A stretch of DNA of 53,180 nucleotides from Sphingomonadales bacterium (lineage in GTDB: Bacteria; Pseudomonadota; Alphaproteobacteria; Sphingomonadales; Sphingomonadaceae), in contig JAIYAA010000041.1 of the NCBI GenBank assembly GCA_027489295.1, forward strand, positions 1 through 53,180. The letters run 5' to 3'. The position numbers and the translations under genes were made by a program. Of the stretch, positions 1-9,328 are shown piece by piece (position 1 is the first letter of the stretch; the number at the start of each line of letters is the position of its first letter). The notes beneath the pieces are model-generated. The model made no database searches. It had not been told where the DNA came from and saw nothing but the letters and a program-made list of their open reading frames with translations.

Positions 1-1085
1 CCCGGCAGCAGCTTGAGCACGCGCTCCACGGCAGACTGGATCAGGTGGATGCTGGTCGATTCCAGCGGCTCGAGGAACCCGCTGGCAAGGCCGATGGCGA
101 TGACATTCCCGGCCCAGGCCGCGTCGCGCCGGCCGGCGCGGAAGCGGATCGGGCGCGGTTCGCCGAGCGCCGGCTCGTCCAGCCCGGCGAGCAGGGTCGC
201 GGCGGCCTCGTCGTCGGATAGATGCCGGCTCGAATAGACGATGCCGTTGCCGGTGCGGTGCTGCAGCGGGATCCGCCACTGCCATCCGGCGCCGTGCGCG
301 GTGGCGCGGGTATAGGGGGTGAAGTCGCGCGCGCGGGCGCTGGGTACCGCGAGCGCACGGTCGCAGGGCAACCAGTGCGACCAGTCGCGATAGCCGACAC
401 CCATCGCCTCGCCGATCAGGCGCGCATGGAAGCCGGTGCAGTCGAGGAACAGGTCACCCTCGATCCGGCGGTCGCCGTCGAGGTGGAGCGCCTGCATGTC
501 GCCGGTCTCGCCGGCTCGCGCCACCGTCTCGATCCGGCCTTCATGTCGTACCACGCCGCGCGCTTCGGCATAGTCGCGCAGGAAGCGGGCGTAGAGCCCG
601 GCGTCGAAGTGGAAGGCATAGGGCATTTCGGGCAGCACGCGCGCAGTGCGGGCCGGGCCCCGCTGCATCCGGTTCGCCAGCGCCGCGACGTTGTTAAGCG
701 CATAGGCGGCGAGCGGCTCGGCCACGCCCTCGGCGAGACCGCGCAGCCAGGTATGGCGGAAGGCGAGCAGGCCGTTGTCGCGGCCGACATCGCCGAACGC
801 GTGCATATAGCGGCCGCCTCGGGTCCAGCCGACGAATTCGATGGCCAGCTTGTAGCTCGCCTGGGTGGCGGCGACGAATGCGTCCTCGTCGATGCCGAGG
901 CTGGCGTTGAACATCCGGATCTGCGGAATGGTCGCCTCGCCGACGCCCACCGTGCCGATCGCATCGGATTCAACGAGCGTGACGGTGAAGCCGGGGCCGA
1001 GGAAGCGGATCAGGGCGGCCGCGGTCATCCACCCGGCCGTGCCGCCACCGGCGATGACGATGCGATATGGTGCTGCGCTTGTCAT
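1..1085 (-). CDS. tryptophan halogenase family flavoprotein (3' end cut by window edge)
   Basis: This encodes an FAD-dependent halogenase-like protein; 361 residues are visible and the C-terminal part lies beyond the left edge (relatives are about 510 aa). Visible family features are the N-terminal dinucleotide-binding motif GGGTAGWM (residues 13-20), the GVGEATIP loop (about 47-54), the lysine that aligns with PrnA Lys79 (K79 in SYKLAIEF), the WQWRIP signature and the EPLES motif that carries the second catalytic residue. The ATG at 1085 is preceded by a strong GGAGGGGGG ribosome site. The gene lies 68 nt downstream of a TonB-dependent receptor gene on the same strand, separated by a GC-rich hairpin, so the two are probably co-transcribed. 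Halogenases of this kind beside TonB receptors are common in Sphingomonadales, Caulobacterales and Xanthomonas; their natural substrate is not established. No flavin reductase gene is present in the window. Confidence 0.88.
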   Translation of the reverse strand, partial: MTSAAPYRIVIAGGGTAGWMTAAALIRFLGPGFTVTLVESDAIGTVGVGEATIPQIRMFNASLGIDEDAFVAATQASYKLAIEFVGWTRGGRYMHAFGDVGRDNGLLAFRHTWLRGLAEGVAEPLAAYALNNVAALANRMQRGPARTARVLPEMPYAFHFDAGLYARFLRDYAEARGVVRHEGRIETVARAGETGDMQALHLDGDRRIEGDLFLDCTGFHARLIGEAMGVGYRDWSHWLPCDRALAVPSARARDFTPYTRATAHGAGWQWRIPLQHRTGNGIVYSSRHLSDDEAAATLLAGLDEPALGEPRPIRFRAGRRDAAWAGNVIAIGLASGFLEPLESTSIHLIQSAVERVLKLLP

Positions 1086-1113
1086 GGCTCACCCCCCTCC
1101 GGTGCCGGCGGTA

Positions 1114-1146
1114 CGGCCCGGTCTCCCGCGCGGGAAGACCGGGCCG
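1114..1146 (-). repeat. intercistronic GC-rich hairpin
   Basis: A perfect 11-bp inverted repeat (CGGCCCGGTCT at 1114-1124 and its complement at 1136-1146) encloses a second CCCG/CGGG stem. It lies between the TonB receptor stop codon (1154) and the downstream halogenase start (1085). No T-tract follows it on the minus strand, so it is more likely an mRNA-stabilising or attenuating hairpin than a full terminator. Confidence 0.6.
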
Positions 1147-1153
1147 CCGAACC

Positions 1154-3970
1154 TCAGAACTTGTACGTGATACCGAGGTAATAATCCCGGCCGTAGCGCT
1201 GATATTCGCGCACCAGCCGCTGGTCGCCGGCCTCGGTGGTGACGAAGGGCTGATCGGTCAGGTTCTTGGCCTGTGCCAGGATCGACAGCCCCTTCAGCGG
1301 ACCGGCCTGGAATTCATAGCCGATCTGCGCGTCCAGCACGCCTTCGGACTTGCCGGTGCGGAACTCCGGGTTGGCCGAGAGGCCGGCCAGCTCCGCCAGG
1401 AAGCTGTCGCGCCAGCGATAGGTGGCACGCGCCTGGAAGCCGTTCTTCTCGAAATAGGCGGTGCCGGTGGCGATCCACTTGGACTGGCCGGGGATGGTCA
1501 CCGCCTGGGTGGGGTTGCTGCCATAGACGACGCGGCTGTCGACATAGGTGCCGCTGGCGAAGATACCGAACCCGTCGAGCGCGCGGGCGAAGGTGCTGAA
1601 CGGCACCGACGCCGTGGCCTCTGCCCCGAGGATGTCGCCGCGGCCGGTGTTGGCCGGCGTCGACACCAGGCCGAACTGCGCGTTCTGCGAGCGCACGATC
1701 GCAGCCGCTGCCGGGGGCAGCGCCGAGAGCAGCGCCGAGAAGTCGTACAGCGTGCTGTTGTTCGGATCGACGAAGTTGGTGAGGTGCTTGTAGAAGCCGG
1801 TCAGCGCCAGATAGCCGCCGCCGCGCAGGTATTTTTCCACCGAGATGTCGATGTTGGTCGACTGGTAGGGGCGCAGGCGGAAATTGCCGCCGTTCGAGCT
1901 GAACGGGCTGTTCTGCGGCAGGTTGCCGAGGCCGACCTTCGACAGATCGATGCCCACCGCCTGGGTGATGCGCTCCTGGTCGAGGCGCGGGCGCACCATG
2001 GTCTGGGCGGCGCCCATCTTGACGTAGAAGGCGTCCATCAGCTCGAGGCTGAACGTCGCCGAGGGCAGGAAGTTGGTGTACTTCGTGCTGTCCTTCACCG
2101 GCGCGGTGGTGACCACCCCGTTCTGCAGCGCCGCGATCGCGCCCGCCGAGCCCTGGTCGGTGTGCACCACCTGCAGGCCCAGCGTGCCCTTCAGCGCCTT
2201 GCCACCGACGGTGCCGTCGATGTTGACCTTGGCGTAGCCGGTATAGACCTTCTCGGTGACGGTGTTGTCGCGCACCAGCGAGTCCGGTCGGTTGTCGAAC
2301 ACCGGGCGGAGCAGGCCGTAGACCTTGAGCGGATCATAGGTCAGCATCTTGGGCACGCCGAGATAGGCGAGCGCGACCTGCTGGCTCAGCACCGCGTCGG
2401 ACGGGACGGCGAAGCTGGTCGGCGTGCCGCTGGCGATCGTGCAGCCGGTGCCGGCGCCCGGCGGGCAGAGGAAGTAGGAGGTGTAGCGGCTCTGCTTCTC
2501 GCGACGGCTGAAGTTGGCGCCGACTTCCCAGCTCTTGACGATGCTGCCGCTGAACTCGCCGTTGAAGCTGGCGCGCAGCGACTTGAGGTCGTCCTCGAAG
2601 TCCGGGCGGTTGAGGAAGCCGGCCTGCACCACCGACTGGGTGCCGTTATAGCCCCAGCCGCGCGGGTCGGTCAGCTTGATCACGCTGGTGTTGGAGTAGT
2701 CGAGCGTCGGCACGATGCTGAATGTGCCGTTCGCGTTCTGGTTGATCTTGATCGTGTCCTTCGCGCCGCTCTGGTTATACCCGGTGCCCGAATAGGTTTC
2801 GAGCAGGAAGTCGGTGCGGGTCGCGTGGCTCCAGCTGGCGTCGACGACGAAGTGGATGCTGTCGCTCAGCTTGAAATCGTTGTTCCAGCCCAGCGAGACG
2901 TTCTCGGCCTTGCGCTTGTTGTAGTCGTTGCGTTGCACCGCCACAACGTTGCTCAGCGTCGCGCTGGTCACCAGGCCGTTCTGGACCTGATAGCCCGGCT
3001 GGATGACCGCGTTCGACCCCCATTGCGGCGCGATCGGGAACTCGATGCCGCGCAGGCGCTGGGTTTCCTCGAAGTGCGAATAGAGGCCGTCGAAGGTCGA
3101 GTGGAAGTTCTCGCTCGGCTGCCACTCGACGGTTGCGACGCCGCCATAGCGCTTGAGCAGGTTCGACTGCACGTACGGCTTGGCGCCGCCGAGGAAGAGG
3201 TTGCCGCCGGCGGCGGATTCAGCGGGGAAGCCCCAGGCCGCATAGCGCTCGATCTGGGTCGGCGTGTTCTGCGCCGAAACGCCGATGGCGATGCCCAGCG
3301 TGTCGTTCAGGAACTTGTCCACATAGGTCGCCGAGGCGCGATAGCCGTAGCGCGTGCCGTCCGGGTTGAGCGCCTTTTCCTCGTTCATCTGGCCGCGCGC
3401 GGCGACGACGAAGGTGCGCTTCTGGTCGAGCGGGCGCAGCATGCGCAGATCGACCGTGCCGGCGATGCCTGCGGCGATCAGCGAGGCGTCGGCCGACTTG
3501 TAGACGTTGACGTTCTTGAAGAATTCCGACGGATACTGGTCATATTCCACGCCGCGGTTGTCGCCTACGGTCACCTGCTCGCGCCCGTTGAGCAGCGTGG
3601 TGGAGAAGTCCGGGCCGAGGCCACGGATCGATAGGCGCTGGTCGCGGCCTTCGAGGCGCTGGGCGGTGACGCCGGGGATGCGCGCCAGCGAGTCCGCAAT
3701 CGAGACGTCGGGCAGCTTGCCGATGTCTTCGGACGAGACCGAGTCCACGATCATCGTGTTGTTGCGCTTGATGTTCGCCGAGGAGGCGAGCGCCGCGCGG
3801 AAGCCGGTGACGGTGATCGTCTCGACCTGGCTGTCGTCCTGCGCGGTGGTGGCGGGCGCGGCTGCGTCCTGTGCGAAGGCGGCGGTGCTGAAGCTGAAGG
3901 CGATCGCGGCGGCGCTGGCGCCGAGTGCGATACGGGCGGCGCGACGGCCGCGGAACGTGCTGAGTACCAT
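1154..3970 (-). CDS. TonB-dependent receptor (sugar-type), TBDR 1
   Basis: This is an outer-membrane active transporter of about 938 aa. It has a signal peptide ending near AFAQ, a TonB-box-like ETITVTG stretch, a plug domain (KLPDVSIADSLARIPG, then LSIRGLGPDF and LNGRE) and a long beta-barrel that ends in the aromatic YKF typical of outer-membrane proteins. I chose the ATG at 3970 because GGGGAGAG lies just upstream and the signal peptide begins there; an in-frame ATG 93 nt further upstream would add a charged, non-signal extension. It is divergent from a LacI regulator-MFS transporter pair, which suggests uptake of an oligosaccharide that the MFS protein then moves across the inner membrane. 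The substrate cannot be read from the sequence. A halogenase-family gene follows. Confidence 0.92.
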   Translation of the reverse strand: MVLSTFRGRRAARIALGASAAAIAFSFSTAAFAQDAAAPATTAQDDSQVETITVTGFRAALASSANIKRNNTMIVDSVSSEDIGKLPDVSIADSLARIPGVTAQRLEGRDQRLSIRGLGPDFSTTLLNGREQVTVGDNRGVEYDQYPSEFFKNVNVYKSADASLIAAGIAGTVDLRMLRPLDQKRTFVVAARGQMNEEKALNPDGTRYGYRASATYVDKFLNDTLGIAIGVSAQNTPTQIERYAAWGFPAESAAGGNLFLGGAKPYVQSNLLKRYGGVATVEWQPSENFHSTFDGLYSHFEETQRLRGIEFPIAPQWGSNAVIQPGYQVQNGLVTSATLSNVVAVQRNDYNKRKAENVSLGWNNDFKLSDSIHFVVDASWSHATRTDFLLETYSGTGYNQSGAKDTIKINQNANGTFSIVPTLDYSNTSVIKLTDPRGWGYNGTQSVVQAGFLNRPDFEDDLKSLRASFNGEFSGSIVKSWEVGANFSRREKQSRYTSYFLCPPGAGTGCTIASGTPTSFAVPSDAVLSQQVALAYLGVPKMLTYDPLKVYGLLRPVFDNRPDSLVRDNTVTEKVYTGYAKVNIDGTVGGKALKGTLGLQVVHTDQGSAGAIAALQNGVVTTAPVKDSTKYTNFLPSATFSLELMDAFYVKMGAAQTMVRPRLDQERITQAVGIDLSKVGLGNLPQNSPFSSNGGNFRLRPYQSTNIDISVEKYLRGGGYLALTGFYKHLTNFVDPNNSTLYDFSALLSALPPAAAAIVRSQNAQFGLVSTPANTGRGDILGAEATASVPFSTFARALDGFGIFASGTYVDSRVVYGSNPTQAVTIPGQSKWIATGTAYFEKNGFQARATYRWRDSFLAELAGLSANPEFRTGKSEGVLDAQIGYEFQAGPLKGLSILAQAKNLTDQPFVTTEAGDQRLVREYQRYGRDYYLGITYKF

Positions 3971-4234
3971 GTCTCTCCCCAATCTCGTCTGTACTGCCGG
4001 CTCTTGCGTGGCCGGATGAAGCCCGCCCCATGCGGGATGCGCTGGATCTGCGCAGTGCTGCACTCAATCTTGCAAAAGGGGGTATGGAGGCCAGCCACTC
4101 ACATACGTATTCAGGCCCGTTTCGGACCCTCTGTGGCTTTTACGTACCCCTGGCGCGATTGACGCGGGGCCTGCAACGCGCCCATGCATAATATGCGATG
4201 CGGCGAGGACGGCCGCACGTGGGGAGGAACCGGG
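3971..4234. promoter_or_regulatory. divergent control region between TBDR 1 and the LacI regulator
   Basis: This 264-nt gap separates the divergent starts of TBDR 1 and the LacI regulator. It holds the palindrome ATACGTAT (4103-4110) within a longer imperfect dyad and the odd palindrome GCATA-A-TATGC (4186-4196), which lies 39 nt upstream of the LacI start. Either is a plausible operator, but neither fits the full LacI-family consensus TGnnAnCGnTnnCA. No gene was found here. Confidence 0.45.
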
Positions 4235-5263
4235 ATGGGTATGCAGCGCAAGCCTACATCATTCGATATTGCCCAGCTGGCGGGGGTTTCGCAGCCGACC
4301 GTTTCGCGCGCCCTGCGCGGCGAGGCCGGCGTAAACCCGGCGACGCGGCTGCGTATCGAGTCGATCGCCAAGCAGTTGAACTACCGGGTCGACAAGGCGG
4401 CATCCAATCTCCGCACGCGGCACTCGCAGACGCTGGCGCTGCTGTTCTTCGAGGACCCGACCTCGGACGATTCGCTGATCAATCCCTTCTTCCACTCGAT
4501 GCTGGGATCGATCATCCGTACCTGTGCCGAGCATAATCACGATCTTCTGATCAGCTTCCAGCAGCTCTCCAGCGACTGGCACACCGATTACGAGGATGCG
4601 CGCAAGGCGGACGGGCTGATCCTGCTCGGCTATGGCGATTTCGAGCTGTACCGTGCGCGGCTGAAGGCGCTGCAGGATGCGGGCACCCATTTCGTGCGCT
4701 GGGGATCGGTGCTGTCGGAAGGCGCCGGTCTCACCGTCGGTTGCGACAATCGCGGCGGCGGCGCCGAGGCGACGCGGCACCTGCTCGGCCTCGGCCGCAG
4801 GCGCATTGCATTTTTGGGTACGGCGTCGAGCCACTATCCCGAGTTTCACGAGCGCTACCGTGGCCATGCCCAGGCGCTGGCCGGGGCGGGGATCGCCGAG
4901 GATCCCGCCCTGCAGATCGACGCGATCACCACGGAGGAATCCGGGGCGGCCGCAGCCCAGGCGCTGCTCGACAGCGGCGCGCAGTTCGACGCGATCCTCG
5001 CGGCGAGCGACCTGATCGCGATCGGCGCGATGCGGGCGCTCCAGGCCTCGGGCAAGCGCATTCCAGAGGATGTTTCCGTGATCGGGTTTGACGATATACC
5101 GGCGGCGAGCCTCGCCGGCCCGCCGCTGACGACGGTGATGCAGGATCCGCGGCTGGCCGGCCGCACGCTGGTGGAGACGCTGATCGGGCGGATCCGCGAG
5201 CGGCCGATGGCGCCGGCGCTGCTCCCCACCAGGTTGATCGTCCGCAAGTCGTGCGGGGCGTGA
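4235..5263 (+). CDS. LacI-family transcriptional regulator
   Basis: This is a sugar-responsive repressor of 342 aa. The N-terminal helix-turn-helix (FDIAQLAGVSQPTVSRALRG, about residues 10-29) is followed by a hinge helix region and a periplasmic-binding-protein-like effector domain with the usual DAILAASDLIAIGAM and VSVIGFDDIPAA stretches. The ATG at 4235 has a GGGGAGGA ribosome site 8 nt upstream; a second ATG lies two codons on, and an ATG at 4184 lacks a site. The stop codon overlaps the start of an MFS sugar transporter gene, and the gene is divergent from a TonB receptor gene, so it most likely controls both. The LacI-type site upstream of TBDR 2 (13995) may also be its target; that is inference. 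Confidence 0.92.
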   Translation: MGMQRKPTSFDIAQLAGVSQPTVSRALRGEAGVNPATRLRIESIAKQLNYRVDKAASNLRTRHSQTLALLFFEDPTSDDSLINPFFHSMLGSIIRTCAEHNHDLLISFQQLSSDWHTDYEDARKADGLILLGYGDFELYRARLKALQDAGTHFVRWGSVLSEGAGLTVGCDNRGGGAEATRHLLGLGRRRIAFLGTASSHYPEFHERYRGHAQALAGAGIAEDPALQIDAITTEESGAAAAQALLDSGAQFDAILAASDLIAIGAMRALQASGKRIPEDVSVIGFDDIPAASLAGPPLTTVMQDPRLAGRTLVETLIGRIRERPMAPALLPTRLIVRKSCGA

Positions 5264-6756
5264 GCGTGGAGAAACCGCGCCAATCCTTCGCCGGGCTGTG
5301 GAACATCAGCTTCGGCTTTTTCGGCATCCAGATCGGCTTCGCGCTGCAGAACGCCAACATGAGCCGCATCTTTCAGTCGCTCGGCACGCGGCTGGACGAT
5401 CTGCCCGCCTTGTGGGTGGCGGCGCCGCTCACCGGATTGCTGGTGCAGCCGATCATCGGGCACCTCAGCGACAAGACCTGGCTGGGCCGGCTGGGGCGCC
5501 GGCGACCCTATTTCCTGGGCGGCGCGATCCTCGCCGCGCTCGCGCTGCTGCTGATGCCGGAGAGCCCGGCGCTGTGGTTCGCGGCGGGGTTGCTGTGGGT
5601 CCTCGACGCCTCGCTCAACATCTCGATGGAGCCGTTCCGCGCGTTCGTCGGCGACATGCTGCGCAAGGACCAGCACAGCGCCGGCTATGCCGTGCAGACC
5701 GCGTTCATCGGCGTGGGCGCGGTGCTGGGGTCGATCTTCCCCTGGGCGCTGGAGCATCTCGGCGTGTCCAATGCCGCGGTGGCGCACGGCGTGCCGGACA
5801 CGGTGAAATATGCCTTCTGGTTCGGGGGAGCGGCGCTGTTCTGCTCGGTGCTGTGGACCGTGGTGACGACGCGCGAATACAGTCCGGCCGAAATGGCGAC
5901 CTTCGAAGGCCCGCCGGCGGCGGACGCGGGCACGACGGTGCGGCTGCTCGCGGCACGGCGACCGGCGGCGGGCCTGCCCTGGATCGTCGCGGGCGCGCTG
6001 GTGGTATTGGCGGTCGCGCGGTTTGCGCTGGAGAAGGAAGTCTATCTGCTCGGCGGGCTGCTGATCGCCTACGGCCTCGCCCAGATCGTCGCGATCCTGC
6101 GGGCGCGGGCGGGCAAGGCCAGCATGCTCGGCCATATCGTCGGCGACTTTGCCGGCATGCCGCCGCTGATGCAGCGGCTGGCGGTGGCGCAATTCTTCAG
6201 CTGGTCGGCGTTGTTCATCATGTGGATCAACACCACGCCGATCGTCGCCGGTGCCTTCTACGGCGCGCCCGATCCCAAGAGCGCGGGCTATCAGGAAGGC
6301 GCCAACTGGGTCGACGTGCTGTTCGCCACGTATAACGGCGTCGCGGCGGTGGCGGCGGTGACGCTGCTGCCCTTCCTCTCCGCTCGCTTCGGCAAGGCGC
6401 GGACGCATATCTTCGGGCTGGTCTGCGGGGCGGCAGGCTATGCCAGCTTCTTCCTGGTGCGCGATCCCCACTGGCTGATCGCCAGCGAGATCGGCATCGG
6501 CATCGCCTGGGCCTCGATCCTCGCAATGCCCTATGCGATCCTCGCCTCCAGCCTGCCGCAGGCGAAGCTCGGCATCTATATGGGGCTGTTCAACGTCTTC
6601 GTGGTGGTGCCGCAATTGCTGGTCGCGACGGTGATGGGCTCGATCATGAAGCGCTTCTTCCCCGGCGAGCCGATCTGGACGATGGCCTTCGCAGCGGCGA
6701 CGCTGTTGCTGGCGGCGCTGGCGATGCTACGGGTGGCGGTGCTGTCGCGGGATTGA
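5260..6756 (+). CDS. MFS sugar transporter, MalY/SLC45-like
   Basis: This is an inner-membrane sugar importer of about 498 aa with roughly 12 hydrophobic segments. The N-terminal stretch ([20 protein letters not shown]) and the LGRRRPY motif after a GHLSDKTW loop resemble the maltose/sucrose group of MFS carriers (MalY, SuxC, eukaryotic SLC45). The GTG at 5260 forms a GTGA overlap with the LacI stop codon and is my preferred start; a GTG at 5251 in the same frame is an alternative. The tight coupling to LacI and the nearby TonB receptor make a complete uptake route: receptor, periplasm, carrier. No glycosidase is encoded in this part, so the imported sugar is probably small or is split elsewhere. 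Confidence 0.88.
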   Translation: MSVEKPRQSFAGLWNISFGFFGIQIGFALQNANMSRIFQSLGTRLDDLPALWVAAPLTGLLVQPIIGHLSDKTWLGRLGRRRPYFLGGAILAALALLLMPESPALWFAAGLLWVLDASLNISMEPFRAFVGDMLRKDQHSAGYAVQTAFIGVGAVLGSIFPWALEHLGVSNAAVAHGVPDTVKYAFWFGGAALFCSVLWTVVTTREYSPAEMATFEGPPAADAGTTVRLLAARRPAAGLPWIVAGALVVLAVARFALEKEVYLLGGLLIAYGLAQIVAILRARAGKASMLGHIVGDFAGMPPLMQRLAVAQFFSWSALFIMWINTTPIVAGAFYGAPDPKSAGYQEGANWVDVLFATYNGVAAVAAVTLLPFLSARFGKARTHIFGLVCGAAGYASFFLVRDPHWLIASEIGIGIAWASILAMPYAILASSLPQAKLGIYMGLFNVFVVVPQLLVATVMGSIMKRFFPGEPIWTMAFAAATLLLAALAMLRVAVLSRD

Positions 6757-6770
6757 AGGGCGGCAGCCCC

Positions 6771-7799
6771 TTATCCCGGCCGCCGCGCGTCGAGCGCAAT
6801 CCGCAGCATCTCGCGGGCCATCTGCACCTGATCGGGCGTCGGTTCGCCCAGCACGCCGCGCGCGGCCAGGGGGAGATGTTCGACGGGCGGCCCGTCGGTC
6901 TGGAAGACGAGGTGGTCGAACATTGCCCGCCAGGCCGCGCGCTGATCTGCAGGCAAAGCTCGGATCGAGAACAGCGCGTGGAGCAAGGCATCCTGTGCGC
7001 CGAGCACGTCCTTGCGCGCCGGGTTCCACCAGTAATTGGCGAACAGGTTCAACGTCTCCAGCGATTCCACCGCGTGCCACCAGTGGAACGGGATGTAGAG
7101 CGCGTCGCCCGGCGCCAGTTCCGCCACCAAGGCATGCGCGGCCGCCTCGGCATAGCGCGGAAAGCGGGCGAGGTCGGGCGCGGCGGGGTCGACGAGGCTG
7201 ATCGGTGTGCCCGCCGGGGTCAGCTCGATCGGTCCCATATAGAGGTTGCCCACCTGCTCGGGCGGGAACAGGGTGAAGCGTCGCCGACCGGTGACGACGA
7301 TGCCGACATTCTCCATCTGGTCGTAATGCGTCGCGACCTTGATGGCGTTGCCCAGCCAGAGCCGCGGCGGCACACCCTCGATCCAGTCGAGCGCGTTTTC
7401 TTCCGTGAAGCCGGGGAGCAACTCGGGTGCGGGGATCGATTGCACCGCCATCGCATAGCCGGTGGGGCGTTCGTGCTCGCGCAGCAGCCGGTCGAGGAAC
7501 GGCCCCAGCGGCGAGGTACCGCGCTGGAAGTTCAGCCCGGTCATGTCGTCGGTATAGAAGAAGCGCCCCTGGATCGCCGGATCGCCGACGATCGCGTTGA
7601 CCGGCCGATCGTGCGCGAAGCGGCGCAGATAGGCAACCGCGGCCGCGTCGCCTTCGCGGCTGGCACGCACCGCCGGCCAATCGGCGGCGAGCCCGCGGAA
7701 GACGACGGGCTGGCCCGCCGGGCGGATTTCGGCATGGAAGCGGGCGGCGTCGATCGGCCCCAGTTCGCGCACCGGGCGCGGCGCGGGGAGGGCGGTCAT
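6771..7799 (-). CDS. Cupin_8 / JmjC-like protein
   Basis: This 342-aa protein belongs to the cupin-like (JmjC, FIH-related) superfamily of Fe(II)/2-oxoglutarate enzymes. The metal triad is visible as H158-x-D160 (ATHYDQMEN) and H242 (HWWHAVES), with LFPPEQ between them. It is the last gene of the halogenase operon: its ATG overlaps the stop of the preceding halogenase as ATGA, so translation is coupled. Cupin_8 genes beside tryptophan-halogenase and TonB-receptor genes are a recurrent arrangement in sphingomonads and Caulobacter relatives; the reaction is unknown. Hydroxylation of a protein or of the halogenase product is possible. Its end lies only 14 nt from the end of the convergent MFS gene, with no terminator between. 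Confidence 0.85.
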   Translation of the reverse strand: MTALPAPRPVRELGPIDAARFHAEIRPAGQPVVFRGLAADWPAVRASREGDAAAVAYLRRFAHDRPVNAIVGDPAIQGRFFYTDDMTGLNFQRGTSPLGPFLDRLLREHERPTGYAMAVQSIPAPELLPGFTEENALDWIEGVPPRLWLGNAIKVATHYDQMENVGIVVTGRRRFTLFPPEQVGNLYMGPIELTPAGTPISLVDPAAPDLARFPRYAEAAAHALVAELAPGDALYIPFHWWHAVESLETLNLFANYWWNPARKDVLGAQDALLHALFSIRALPADQRAAWRAMFDHLVFQTDGPPVEHLPLAARGVLGEPTPDQVQMAREMLRIALDARRPG

Positions 7800-9328
7800 G
7801 ATGCCTGCCGCAGCGGGGGCAGCGCGCAGCCGATCTGGCGGAGATACTCGTCCTGAAGGGGCATGGCGTCGGCCGTTTCGTCAATCACTTGGGCGATGTG
7901 CTTGAGACGCTCGAGCGTCTCGGCATCGGATAGCAGATCGGCGACCGGATGATAGCCCTGCGGCACCACGCCTTGGCCGTTCATCACCGCCAGCCAGCTT
8001 GCCTCGGGGAACAGCTCCTGATGTTCGCGGAAGATGCGGCCGTTGCGGGCGAACATGGCGAGCTTCTCGCGCAGGCCCTCTGGCGGGTCGAGGTCGCGGC
8101 AGCGGCGCCAGAAGGCGGTGTCGTCGCGCTCGGTCGCCTTGTAGTGGAGGATCAGGAAGTCGCGGATGTCGACATATTCCTGCGCCGTGTCGCGGTTGAA
8201 GCGGTCGATTTCGACCGCGTCGAAGCCCCGGCTGGGGAACAGTGCCATCAATCGCGCGATGCCCGACTGGATCAGGTGGATGCTGGTCGACTCCAGCGGT
8301 TCGAGGAAGCCGCCTGCCAGCCCCAGCGCCACGACATTGCCGATCCACGCCCGATCCCGGTGCCCGGCCCGGAAGCGGAGCTGGCGCGGCTCGGCCAGCG
8401 CCGGGCCGTCGAGATTGGCGAGCAGCGTCGCCATCGCCGCATCGTCGGAAAGGTGGTCGCTCGCGTAGACATAGCCGTTGCCGATGCGGTGCTGCAGCGG
8501 GATGCGCCATTGCCATCCGGCGGGGCGTGCGGTGGCGCGGGTGAGGGGCACCTGGTCCCCGCCCAGCGCGCAGGGCACGGCGACGGCCCGGTCGCAGGGC
8601 AGCCACTGCGTCCAGTCGTTGAAGGTGGCGCCCATCGCGCCTTCGATTAGCATGCCCTGAAAGCCCGAGCAGTCGACGAACAGGTCGCCTTCAATCTCTG
8701 CGCCCGACTCCATGCGCACGGCGCGGACGTGGCCAGTCTCGCCGTGACGCGATACCTCGGTGATCACCCCCTCGGTGCGGCGCACACCCAGCCCTTCCGC
8801 GAGCCGGCGGAGAAAGGCGGCGTACAAACCGGCATCGAACTGGAAGGCGTAGCCCAGCTTCGCCAGCGCCGAATTGGGCTGGTCCGGCCGGGGATGGGCG
8901 AAGCGGCCGCGCTTGCCGGCGACGATTCCGATCGAATAGGCATCGAGCGGGGTGGTGTCGCCCAGCGCGCGCGTCTTCAGCCAGAAATGGTGGAACTCCA
9001 CCCCCAGCATGTCGAGCCCGTATACCCCGAACGGGTGGACATAGCGCTCGCCGATCCGCCGCCAGTCGACGAATTCGATGCCGAGCTTGTAGGTGGCCTT
9101 GGTCTCGCGGACGAACGCCGCCTCGTCGATGCCGAGCATCTGGTTGAACAGCACGATGTGCGGGATCGTCGCCTCGCCAACCCCGACCGTGCCGATGGCG
9201 TCGGATTCGACCAGCTCGATCGACAGCCCCGGCAACTTGCCGATCAGCCGGGCGAGCGCGGCCGCGGCCATCCAGCCGGCGGTGCCGCCGCCGACGATGA
9301 CGATGCGGCGGATCCGATCGTCCCTCAC
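7796..9328 (-). CDS. tryptophan halogenase family flavoprotein
   Basis: This is a flavin-dependent halogenase-like protein of 510 aa. It keeps all family marks: IVGGGTAGWM (11-20), GVGEATIP (about 49-56), the catalytic lysine K81 in TYKLGIEF, WQWRIP and FLEPLES. The start is the GTG at 9328, which overlaps the previous gene's TGA as GTGA; reading further upstream in this frame gives proline- and arginine-rich sequence that is not part of the family. It is the fourth gene of the operon and overlaps the cupin gene downstream. By family, such enzymes use FADH2, O2 and halide to make a hypohalous acid that travels to the substrate along the lysine/glutamate pair. The substrate here is unknown and may not be tryptophan. 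Confidence 0.9.
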   Translation of the reverse strand: MRDDRIRRIVIVGGGTAGWMAAAALARLIGKLPGLSIELVESDAIGTVGVGEATIPHIVLFNQMLGIDEAAFVRETKATYKLGIEFVDWRRIGERYVHPFGVYGLDMLGVEFHHFWLKTRALGDTTPLDAYSIGIVAGKRGRFAHPRPDQPNSALAKLGYAFQFDAGLYAAFLRRLAEGLGVRRTEGVITEVSRHGETGHVRAVRMESGAEIEGDLFVDCSGFQGMLIEGAMGATFNDWTQWLPCDRAVAVPCALGGDQVPLTRATARPAGWQWRIPLQHRIGNGYVYASDHLSDDAAMATLLANLDGPALAEPRQLRFRAGHRDRAWIGNVVALGLAGGFLEPLESTSIHLIQSGIARLMALFPSRGFDAVEIDRFNRDTAQEYVDIRDFLILHYKATERDDTAFWRRCRDLDPPEGLREKLAMFARNGRIFREHQELFPEASWLAVMNGQGVVPQGYHPVADLLSDAETLERLKHIAQVIDETADAMPLQDEYLRQIGCALPPLRQAS

